Of a stretch of DNA of 64,000 bases, positions 57,199 through 64,000 are shown in pieces (within the stretch, counting starts at the first letter, position 1; each line of letters opens with the position of its first letter). Source of the DNA: Psychrobacter sp. bablab_jr014 (GTDB lineage: Bacteria > Pseudomonadota > Gammaproteobacteria > Pseudomonadales > Moraxellaceae); contig NZ_JACDXT010000009.1 of the NCBI RefSeq assembly GCF_016464015.1, positions 124,001-188,000 on the forward strand. Direction: 5' to 3'. The position numbers and the translations under genes are program-made. A model generated the notes under the pieces. It made no database searches. It was not told where the DNA came from and worked only from the letters and a program-made list of their open reading frames with translations.

Positions 57199-59418
57199 TT
57201 ATTTGTTATTACCATAAGCATAGTTGTAATGATAACTGTATTTGCTCATCTTAGTCTGCTGTACATCATTGAGTACAATGCCGTCAATTTGAATATTGGC
57301 TTTATTCATTTGTTTGATAGCGTAGTTTAACTGACCTTCAATAGATTTGTCATAGCGTGTTACCATCAGTACTTTATCAGCATATTGTGACAAAATCATT
57401 GGATCCGAAGCCGCCAATACAGGGGGCGAATCAATAATGATGTAATCATAATGTGTACTCAACTGCTGCATCACATCATCAAAACGCTCACCTGTTAATA
57501 AAGATACTGGATTGTGCGGCTGCTTACCACGTGGCATAAAGTCAATGTGATCCATAGCCGTCGGATGAATGGCATTAACAGTACTGTCTTCTGCGATATG
57601 CTCTGCACTCAATAGCTCAGCCAAACCATTGTCAGGCTCCATATTAAATAAGCGATGCATCTCACCCAAACGCATATCTGCATCAATAACCAAAACTTTC
57701 TTATTTAATTGACCGAAGACTTCAGCTAAGTTAGCAGCGATAAATGACTTACCAACACCAGGACTCTCGCCAGAAATCAGAATGACTTTGGCACGATGAC
57801 CAAGCTTGCCCACTTCAGGCATACCAAACATTAAATAGGTACGTAGGCTCTTAATGGCTTCATAGCTCAAACTATTGTTATCGACATAAGCCAGCAATCG
57901 ATTGGAGGCGTTCTTCTTCTTTGCCAAGCGCGATAACGAGGACGAACGTGGAATCGTCGCAATAACAGGTACGCCTGTCGTCTCTTCCACGTGCTCAGGA
58001 TCTTTGACGACTTTACGCAATAGGCTTTTAACTAAGACAAAAATAGTGCCCAAAATAGCACCTAGCAACAAGCCTAAGACAATAATCTGTAGCTTCTTTG
58101 GCGCAATGGCTTTAAAAGTACTGATAGGCAAATCAACAATACGTGCATAACCAATCTGCCCTGCTCGTACAATTTTTAATTGCTCATAGTTTTTGAGCAT
58201 GGTCAGATAGATTTCGCGGTTAATAGCCACATCTTCTGATAACTGCAGAAATTCGCGTTGAATTTCAGGCAATCCAGCAACAGTATTGTCAATCTCTTGC
58301 TTTCTATCGTTCAGCACTGCAAGTTGTTCGTTAATCTGTACAACCATAGGATGCTCTTCAGTATAGTAGGTCGTCAGATCTGCTTTTTTTAGACGCAGCT
58401 CATTCAGCTGACTGTCAATCTGAGAGTTTTCTGTTAATAGCAGCTCTGCCTCTTTACTAACATCTATCGTGCCATATTTAGTACGGAACTGATTGAACTT
58501 AGATTCTGCATCTTCTAGCTTTTGCTTGAGCGTCGGAATCTGCGTTTCCATGAAACTGATTGTTTTGGTAGTCTCTTCAGAGCCTCTAGACTGGTTTTGG
58601 TCGACATAAGACAATACAATTTGCTCTAGTATGCGACTGACCTGCTTTTGATCATTGCCTGTCAGAGACATCTGAATAATACCCGTTTGTTTGCCCTTTT
58701 CAACCACCGATAATCGACCGTTAATACCATCTGTCGTAACTTGTAATGACTGTTTAGTAATATTAATGGTATGGGCACTATCAGGCAAATCATTGACTGT
58801 AATGAGAATGTCACCATCCGTGCCACGAAAACGATAAGACTGATTTAACTGCCCTTTAAACTCATCAAAACCATTACTGAGTACAAACCCAGTATCTGTT
58901 TTAGTCAGTTGAAATTTTTGGTTTAAATAGGCTGTAGCCACTTTAAACTGGCTGATACGTGCCTGTCCATCATCAGTATTAAGACTGACGCCTTCAGGAA
59001 TATTGATTTGGGTAGCTGTACGGTTTTGTTTTATTTTATTTAATACGCCGACTGCAGGGTCTGATAATACGATATCTAGATGTAGCAAGTTTACGACAGG
59101 CTCTAACACCATACGCGACTTGATTAGCTCAGCTTCTGTTTGGGCTGGGCTCACATCGGGAGAGACAAGGTCTGAGATGTTTTGACCTAATGCAGCAATA
59201 CCTTGAGACTTGTCATCAATCTGAATGAGAGCGTCGGACTTAAAAGTTGGATTGACATAACGACTATATAATAAGGCCAAGACTAGACCCAATAATGCAC
59301 AAGCAATAATAACCTTCCAACCACGTAATAACACCATGGCCAACGCCATGAGATCGATATCGTCCTGATCAGACTCTTGGCTGCTTGACTTTGGTAAATT
59401 TTGTGACTTTGTAATCAT
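57199..59418 (-). CDS. wzc: Polysaccharide co-polymerase and tyrosine autokinase Wzc
   Basis: Inner-membrane protein controlling capsule chain length and export. The 739-residue product has two membrane spans (about 35-53 and 443-463) enclosing a large periplasmic coiled-coil-rich domain, then a cytoplasmic BY-kinase with Walker A SGESPGVGKSFIAANL, Walker A' VLVIDADMRLG and Walker B YIIIDSPPVLA. The C-terminus KYSYHYNYAYGN is the tyrosine cluster that is autophosphorylated and then dephosphorylated by Wzb. It follows wzb after 13 bases. Confidence 0.95.
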   Translation of the reverse strand: MITKSQNLPKSSSQESDQDDIDLMALAMVLLRGWKVIIACALLGLVLALLYSRYVNPTFKSDALIQIDDKSQGIAALGQNISDLVSPDVSPAQTEAELIKSRMVLEPVVNLLHLDIVLSDPAVGVLNKIKQNRTATQINIPEGVSLNTDDGQARISQFKVATAYLNQKFQLTKTDTGFVLSNGFDEFKGQLNQSYRFRGTDGDILITVNDLPDSAHTINITKQSLQVTTDGINGRLSVVEKGKQTGIIQMSLTGNDQKQVSRILEQIVLSYVDQNQSRGSEETTKTISFMETQIPTLKQKLEDAESKFNQFRTKYGTIDVSKEAELLLTENSQIDSQLNELRLKKADLTTYYTEEHPMVVQINEQLAVLNDRKQEIDNTVAGLPEIQREFLQLSEDVAINREIYLTMLKNYEQLKIVRAGQIGYARIVDLPISTFKAIAPKKLQIIVLGLLLGAILGTIFVLVKSLLRKVVKDPEHVEETTGVPVIATIPRSSSLSRLAKKKNASNRLLAYVDNNSLSYEAIKSLRTYLMFGMPEVGKLGHRAKVILISGESPGVGKSFIAANLAEVFGQLNKKVLVIDADMRLGEMHRLFNMEPDNGLAELLSAEHIAEDSTVNAIHPTAMDHIDFMPRGKQPHNPVSLLTGERFDDVMQQLSTHYDYIIIDSPPVLAASDPMILSQYADKVLMVTRYDKSIEGQLNYAIKQMNKANIQIDGIVLNDVQQTKMSKYSYHYNYAYGNNK

Positions 59419-59431
59419 AACTCTTCACTAC

Positions 59432-59863
59432 TCAACTGATTTTGTTAAACCATTGATTTAGGCTACTAATAATGTCTTGCTTGGCAGTATCAAAAGCAAA
59501 TTCATCATGTCCATACGGGTCGGCCACATCTTTATCAATCCAATGCCCAATACGAAATGTCTTACCACGACAGTGCGGCCACTGATCTTCAATCCATTTG
59601 GTTTGGCTGATCGACATGGTCAAAATCAGATCCGCTCGCTTGACTAAGTCTTCGTTAATCTGCTTAGCAATGTGGTTGCTCATATCTACGCCATCTTCAG
59701 CCATGACGGCTAGCGCTTTTGCATCAGCGCCGCTACCGACGACCGCGGACAGACCTGCTGAATCAATGTGTTTGCTTGGGTAATGCTGTTTGAGCAGCGC
59801 CTCACCTATCGGACTGCGACAAATATTACCCACACAAACAACTAAAATATTATTAAAACTCAT
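59432..59863 (-). CDS. wzb: Low-molecular-weight protein tyrosine phosphatase Wzb
   Basis: Cytosolic phosphatase that removes phosphate from the Wzc tyrosine cluster. The 143-residue product has the phosphate-binding loop VCVGNICRSPIGEA (C10, R16) and the general acid in DVADPYGHD (D115), as in E. coli Wzb. It lies between wza and wzc in the standard wza-wzb-wzc order. Confidence 0.95.
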   Translation of the reverse strand: MSFNNILVVCVGNICRSPIGEALLKQHYPSKHIDSAGLSAVVGSGADAKALAVMAEDGVDMSNHIAKQINEDLVKRADLILTMSISQTKWIEDQWPHCRGKTFRIGHWIDKDVADPYGHDEFAFDTAKQDIISSLNQWFNKIS

Positions 59864-59884
59864 AGTACGTGCCTATCTATAAAC

Positions 59885-60988
59885 TTATAATCCAGAAATA
59901 CTTCTAATAGCCGAAGTAGAGGGTAACAGTGCACTGATGACACGGTTCCAACGCGCAAGACCTGTCGGATCAACATAAACAATATCGTTGGATTGCATTT
60001 GAAAACGATTGGCTAAAGAAAAATTGGTAATCGTTTGCATGTCTACATAATAAATGTCTGTCAAATGCGTACTTGGATTATCACGGACTACATAAACTTT
60101 AGTAGCATCTGCGGTACTGGCGTCCAACCCTTTTGACTGTCCTAGCACTTGTGCCAAGCTAAGTCCTTGCTCCAAAATAGGTACGGGTTCTACTTGACCC
60201 AATTCGCCCAAAACATATACTTGATTGCGACTTTGACTATTGATATGGATAGCATCGCCATCTTGAACATAGAGTTGATTAGCAGAAACACCTGCTTCGC
60301 GTAAATCCTGCAATCCGATATTATAGCTACGTCCATTACGGTTAAGAACGATGCTATTAGAGTCTCCTATGTCTGTGGCACCTCCTGCCATAGAGATAGC
60401 ACCATAGAGTGATACAGGTGTATCTGCAATCACAAATTCACCAGGTTGTTTCACCTCACCATCAATAAAGAACTTATTCCCACGATAGTTAACCACCTTA
60501 ACTTGTGGATCAGGATACTTAAGATAGCGCTGTAGTCGACTGCGTAAGTTGGCTGTAAATTGAGGTACGCTTAGGCCGCTGGCTTTAATACGTCCAATCA
60601 ATGGAAACTGGATATAGCCTTGTTGATCAACAGGAAAGCCTGAAGCATAGGGATTGGTATTATTGGCGTTGTTGATAGGCGCTATGTCTGGATAGCTGGT
60701 CAATATAATACTTAGGATATCACCTTCTGCAATACTGTAATTAACTGGGTTTGAGGTCTTTAGTAGCTGCGCCACGCTATTGTCAATACGAGCAACCTTT
60801 TTAGGCGGTAGGGTAGCAAGACTAAGTGGGCGTACATTAAACTGTAGGCCATTTTCAGCGACAAATGTACCCGTAGGTGGTAGTTTTCCTGTATTTAGTC
60901 CAGGATTAATCGTTGTTGTGGCACAACCATAAAGCGTGCTGCTCACTAAAATACATGCTGTACACAGCAACTTTGTTGTCTGGTGCAT
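59885..60988 (-). CDS. wza: Capsule export outer-membrane lipoprotein Wza
   Basis: Octameric outer-membrane channel through which capsule leaves the cell. The 367-residue product has signal peptide and lipobox LYGC (C22), the polysaccharide export domain with YSIAEGDILSIILTSYPDI and DQQGYIQFPLIGRIKASGLS, two SLBB-type repeats (NKFFIDGEVKQPGEF and NQVYVLGELGQVEP), and the C-terminal amphipathic helix region ARWNRVISALLPSTSAI. It is the first gene of the capsule operon. Confidence 0.95.
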   Translation of the reverse strand: MHQTTKLLCTACILVSSTLYGCATTTINPGLNTGKLPPTGTFVAENGLQFNVRPLSLATLPPKKVARIDNSVAQLLKTSNPVNYSIAEGDILSIILTSYPDIAPINNANNTNPYASGFPVDQQGYIQFPLIGRIKASGLSVPQFTANLRSRLQRYLKYPDPQVKVVNYRGNKFFIDGEVKQPGEFVIADTPVSLYGAISMAGGATDIGDSNSIVLNRNGRSYNIGLQDLREAGVSANQLYVQDGDAIHINSQSRNQVYVLGELGQVEPVPILEQGLSLAQVLGQSKGLDASTADATKVYVVRDNPSTHLTDIYYVDMQTITNFSLANRFQMQSNDIVYVDPTGLARWNRVISALLPSTSAIRSISGL

Positions 60989-61365
60989 AGAACATCACCC
61001 TTAATCATTGTACGTAACTGTCGAAAAATCTCAGCGTGTCAATAAGATAGGTTTTAGCATCGTTATTGACTTTTTTACGCTCTTAACATAAGTAGGCAGC
61101 ATCATAACATAAGTCATTCATGATTAAATAATAACCACTTTTAATTAACATAAAAATATATTTTATTACCGTTTGTCCTTAAAAATGTATCTCTATACAA
61201 AAATACCTATCAAAGTAAGAACATAATGACAGATTATGGCATAATAGCCATCGTTTATACCTCATTATTGACAGATAGTTACCAAAAATAATAGGGGTAT
61301 ATTCGACATCATATTTACCTACTCTACATTGCGAAATGTCAATCTACCGAATCAAGGATATTGAA
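60989..61365. other. Divergent A+T-rich region between wza and rluB
   Basis: No gene. It must contain the capsule promoter (minus strand) and the rluB promoter (plus strand, perhaps the CATAAT near 61238). No JUMPStart or ops sequence (GGCGGTAG on the sense strand) was found, so RfaH control of this locus is not supported. Confidence 0.45.
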
Positions 61366-62283
61366 ATGAAAGACGAAAAATTGCAAAAAGCACTTGCCCG
61401 TATGGGTCTTGGTTCGCGCCGCCAAATGGAAGAAGTCATCAAAGCAGGACGTATCTCTATCAATAGCACGCCTGCTACCATTGGCGACCGCGTCAGCCAA
61501 GGTGATGAAATACGCGTCGATGGCCGTTTGATTAAATATACGGCTGAGAATGAAAAGCGCCGCCGCGTGCTGGCATACTACAAGCCTGAAGGCGAGATTT
61601 GCTCAGCGCAAGACCCTGAAGGTCGCCCTACGGTGTTTGACCGTTTGCCAAAACTGACCCATGACCGCTGGGTAATGGTTGGTCGTTTGGACATCAACTC
61701 AACAGGTCTGCTACTGTTTACCAATGATGGTGAGATGGCGCACCGTTTGATGCACCCATCAAATGAAATCGTACGTGAATATGCAGTACGCGTACTGGGC
61801 GAAGTGACGCCTGAGATTGCGCGTACCTTGACCTCTGGTGTGATGCTCGAAGATGGTTTGGCGCAGTTTGACGACATCAAAGAAGGCGGCGGTGAAGGAA
61901 TCAATAAATGGTATCACGTGAAGCTCAAAGAAGGCCGCAATCGCGAAGTACGCCGTCTGTTTGAATCACAAGGTCTTAAGGTCAGCCGTCTACTAAGAAC
62001 GCGCTATGGTTCGATTGCTCTACCAAAAGAGCTGCGTACAGGTCGTTTTTTGGAACTGGACAAAAAAGAGATTCATACCTTAACCGATTTGGTAAATCTG
62101 CGTCCACGTCATGGTACAGGCTTGCATGGTGCAGCCAAACGTAAGCAAGAACGTATCAAAGACAAGCCACTAAAAGCGCGCCGTAGCCGTCAATCGGGGC
62201 GTGACCGTGATGACAATCGTAGCTCAGACAGTAAGCCAAACAACCGCAAGCCCAATCAAGCACGCAATCGTAAACCGCAATAA
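61366..62283 (+). CDS. rluB: 23S rRNA pseudouridine synthase RluB
   Basis: Forms pseudouridine at position 2605 of 23S rRNA. The 305-residue product has an N-terminal S4 RNA-binding domain (KALARMGLGSRRQMEEVI), the catalytic Asp in GRLDINSTGLLLFTNDG, and LKEGRNREVRRLFESQGLKV. The last 50 residues are a basic low-complexity tail of R, K, N, S and D, which is typical of RluB and separates it from RluE and RluF. ATG 61366 with AAGGA seven bases upstream is chosen over the ATG at 61336. Confidence 0.93.
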   Translation: MKDEKLQKALARMGLGSRRQMEEVIKAGRISINSTPATIGDRVSQGDEIRVDGRLIKYTAENEKRRRVLAYYKPEGEICSAQDPEGRPTVFDRLPKLTHDRWVMVGRLDINSTGLLLFTNDGEMAHRLMHPSNEIVREYAVRVLGEVTPEIARTLTSGVMLEDGLAQFDDIKEGGGEGINKWYHVKLKEGRNREVRRLFESQGLKVSRLLRTRYGSIALPKELRTGRFLELDKKEIHTLTDLVNLRPRHGTGLHGAAKRKQERIKDKPLKARRSRQSGRDRDDNRSSDSKPNNRKPNQARNRKPQ

Positions 62284-62310
62284 TGGCGCTATGCGTCTGA
62301 TGTAAAACAC

Positions 62311-62348
62311 GAAAAGCCGCTAACATTCTATTGTTAGCGGCTTTTTTT
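62311..62348. terminator. Bidirectional terminator between rluB and the paralogue cluster
   Basis: AAAAGCCGCTAAC / GTTAGCGGCTTTT stem with an ATTCTATT loop and eight T. It serves rluB and, on the minus strand, the last gene of the three-paralogue cluster. Confidence 0.9.
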
Positions 62349-62374
62349 TGCCTTTATTAATTTTCTACTAGGGC

Positions 62375-62929
62375 TTATAAACGTTTGTGTTGGTCAATGT
62401 AGCGGTTCATAATATGTAAGTCATTTAGATGTTTTTGCTGCAACGTTTGTAATACTGTATCTAACTGCGCTTCAACACCTTGTAAACTATTCGTTAATAG
62501 CTGTACTGCGGTATCGTCCTGCATGGTGTGTGGCTCATTTTTCTGCGTTAACGTATGCTGCAAATGATAACTGCGCAGCATCTCTGGTAGCCGTGTCTCA
62601 ATCAGCTTATGTAAAACGATGTGCTGCTCGCTAACGGTGTGCGCGGCAATGTCTGCATTACTGTTATGATACTGCTGATATAGGTTTATCTTATCGTCGA
62701 TACGTTGTAGCTGCGTCAGGTGCGTTTTTGATAGACTTTGCAAATGGGCTTTGGGGATATTGAGCTGCTGTAAGCGCACGTCTTTTAGCATCAATAAGGC
62801 ATTTGGATTGCTGTACACCATGGTGCCTGGCGTAATTCCCACCATGCGATGCAGCGCATGCCAGCTTTTTTTACCGACATACCACGTCGCTACGACAATG
62901 ACCACGCCTGCTCCTACCACTATGCTCAT
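62375..62929 (-). CDS. Uncharacterised membrane-anchored protein, paralogue 3
   Basis: A 184-residue protein of unknown function. A single N-terminal membrane span (about 2-18) is followed by a long helical, glutamine- and histidine-rich cytoplasmic or periplasmic region. The final 85 residues align with the two genes upstream: a LHKLIETRLPEMLRSYH block, then a QLDTVLQTLQ block and finally NRYIDQHKRL. ATG 62929 has AAGG nine bases upstream; the ATG at 62935 is too close to it. No EF-hand here. Lowest similarity of the three. Confidence 0.7.
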   Translation of the reverse strand: MSIVVGAGVVIVVATWYVGKKSWHALHRMVGITPGTMVYSNPNALLMLKDVRLQQLNIPKAHLQSLSKTHLTQLQRIDDKINLYQQYHNSNADIAAHTVSEQHIVLHKLIETRLPEMLRSYHLQHTLTQKNEPHTMQDDTAVQLLTNSLQGVEAQLDTVLQTLQQKHLNDLHIMNRYIDQHKRL

Positions 62930-63028
62930 AACCATTCACCTTAGTGTTGATATCGCTGCCTGCTGTGACTTATAGATGGTGGTCTTGTCTGTTAGATGCA
63001 AGCAGGCTATATTGTGCCTTACTTAAGA

Positions 63029-63571
63029 TCACATGTCCTCAAAGCGCTTACTTAAATAACGGTTGGCAACCAGCAGCTTTTGCCCATCTTGATGATAAGC
63101 GGCGTCCAGTAAGTTATCAAACTGATGGTTAATGGTGGTCAACACTTCGATTAGTGCCTCTTGACCTGTGACATTAGAATTATTGATTTTGGTGTACTTA
63201 GTACGCTTGCCACTCATGTCATGCAGACGGCGATAATCTGCAATCGCTTGCGGAATATGTTCATCCATTAGGTTTTGTATCATAATATACGTTTCGGTAA
63301 CCATATCTTGGTCATCAATCTTGCCATCATTGTTGGTATCGCCATACAGCAAACGCAGCTTTTCCCCTTTTTGGTTGATGTCGTCTAACAACATCTTGAT
63401 GTCCGCAGGCAGACTTTTTTCGGGCACATAGCCAAGCCTTGGAATAGCCTTATAACTGAGCATTTTGGGCGCAGTGATTTTTTTTACAGTGCGATAGCCA
63501 AAATATAAGCCTGCAACAGGCAATACGCCATATAAAATAAACATCACGAACATCGCAGTCGCTTGGGTCAC
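63029..63571 (-). CDS. Uncharacterised membrane-anchored EF-hand protein, paralogue 2
   Basis: A 180-residue protein of unknown function. One N-terminal membrane span (about 7-25), then a polar region containing DTNNDGKIDDQD at 78-89, which has D, N, D, G, I and D at EF-hand loop positions 1, 3, 5, 6, 8 and 12, so calcium binding is plausible. After it comes the C-terminal helical region shared with its neighbours (NLMDEHIPQAIADYRRL ... FDNLLDAAY ... ANRYLSKRF). It starts at GTG with AAGGA seven bases upstream. A loose resemblance to the XpaC-type helical pattern is noted but unproven. Confidence 0.75.
   Translation of the reverse strand: MTQATAMFVMFILYGVLPVAGLYFGYRTVKKITAPKMLSYKAIPRLGYVPEKSLPADIKMLLDDINQKGEKLRLLYGDTNNDGKIDDQDMVTETYIMIQNLMDEHIPQAIADYRRLHDMSGKRTKYTKINNSNVTGQEALIEVLTTINHQFDNLLDAAYHQDGQKLLVANRYLSKRFEDM
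63305..63340 (-). other. EF-hand (calcium-binding) loop coding segment
   Basis: Encodes residues 78-89 of paralogue 2. The loop has the acidic and glycine residues of the 12-position canonical or dockerin-type EF-hand. It ends in Asp rather than Glu at position 12, as in dockerins and many prokaryotic single EF-hands. Only one loop is present. Confidence 0.7.
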
Positions 63572-63700
63572 AACAGTATCCTTGCATCAATCAAAAATTC
63601 AGAGATTTATGATACCTAAAGCGATAGGGAAATGAACAGTTGGCTATTGTTACACAAAGCGGCTCGCTAACTAAGTATGTTACTGCTTTTTTATTACCCT

Positions 63701-64000
63701 TCAGTTTTTGGTACGGCTTTTGACATAGCGATGGGTGGAGGCAAGTCGATTGAGCACGGTCTGATGTAATTCATCCAGCAGCTCGTCCAGCTCATAATCT
63801 ATTTCTAAAAATAAATCAATCAAGATATCGCGTGCGCTCATCTTATCGTGCGTGGTACTGTTTTTGGTGCGGTGCGGGCTAAAGCGTAGCAGCTGTTCAT
63901 AGTGATACAGCGCTTCAGGAATACTCTCATTAACCAGTTTATCAATCACAAATTGCTTTTCGTTTTGCGTCGGTTTGGCATCGAGTTCACTACTCCAGTC
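63701..64000 (-). CDS. Uncharacterised protein, paralogue 1 (N-terminus outside window)
   Basis: The reading frame is open from the right edge of the window (64000) to the stop at 63701, giving the last 99 residues of a longer protein; a GTG at 63949 within it is not the real start. The visible part has the same blocks as the two downstream genes: VIDKLVNESIPEALYHYEQL, then LFLEIDYELDELLDELHQ, and STHRYVKSRTKN at the end. Function unknown. It is probably transcribed with paralogues 2 and 3, about 130 and 100 bases apart. Confidence 0.7.
   Translation of the reverse strand, partial: DWSSELDAKPTQNEKQFVIDKLVNESIPEALYHYEQLLRFSPHRTKNSTTHDKMSARDILIDLFLEIDYELDELLDELHQTVLNRLASTHRYVKSRTKN

Noticed and set aside
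60804-60811. GGCGGTAG, the core of the ops element
   Set aside because: It is on the plus strand inside wza, whereas the capsule operon is transcribed on the minus strand, so it cannot act as ops for this operon.

Overview
The window looks like a chromosomal segment of a Psychrobacter-type gammaproteobacterium (family Moraxellaceae). This is inferred from the mid-40s %GC housekeeping genes and from a gene content like that of Psychrobacter and Acinetobacter: gyrA, glnS, split ccm genes, yibN-grxC-secB, rplM-rpsI, scpA-scpB and an Acinetobacter-style capsule locus. No tRNA, rRNA, prophage or CRISPR array was seen.

Layout. 1-6 kb: gyrA lies between two inverted copies of a 147-bp MITE-like repeat, followed by a secreted alpha/beta-hydrolase lipoprotein and two further miniature inverted-repeat elements. 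6-11.3 kb: the tRNA methyltransferase cmoM runs tail-to-tail into a ferric-iron ABC importer (fbpA, fbpB, fbpC) preceded by a candidate Fur site. 11.5-25.3 kb: housekeeping genes (rsmE-waaA, fxsA, ruvC, a GST, a 1-Cys peroxiredoxin, glnS, ppiB-lpxH, orn, rsgA, yibN-grxC-secB, adk). 25.5-30 kb: ccmF-ccmG-ccmH-ccmI, the haem-ligation half of cytochrome c maturation, without ccmABCDE. 30.2-39.5 kb: a DUF445 protein, mrdA, rsmD, rplM-rpsI, an LpxL-type acyltransferase, trpS and scpA-scpB.

39.6-61 kb is a complete Wzy-dependent capsule/exopolysaccharide locus transcribed leftward. It starts with wza-wzb-wzc (export, phosphatase, kinase), then a PglF/WbpM-type dehydratase, tviB and tviC (UDP-GalNAcA route), wzx, an intact IS5-family insertion sequence, a pyruvyl transferase, a GT2, a GT4, wzy and two more GT4 enzymes. 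It ends with a PglC-like initiating transferase, a PglD-like acetyltransferase, a PglE-like aminotransferase and wzi. The dehydratase, aminotransferase, acetyltransferase and initiating transferase together point to a diacetylbacillosamine-type first sugar. The centre of the locus (about 44.8-52.8 kb) is strikingly A+T-rich, as expected for the exchangeable serotype-specific part.

61.3-64 kb: rluB converges on a tandem set of three uncharacterised paralogues that share a C-terminal helical pattern. Two have an N-terminal membrane anchor and the middle one carries a textbook EF-hand loop. This small family is the best candidate here for something undescribed. Several mobile-element ends sit exactly on gene ends: the IS supplies the stop codon of wzx, and a MITE terminus supplies the stop codon of the hydrolase gene.
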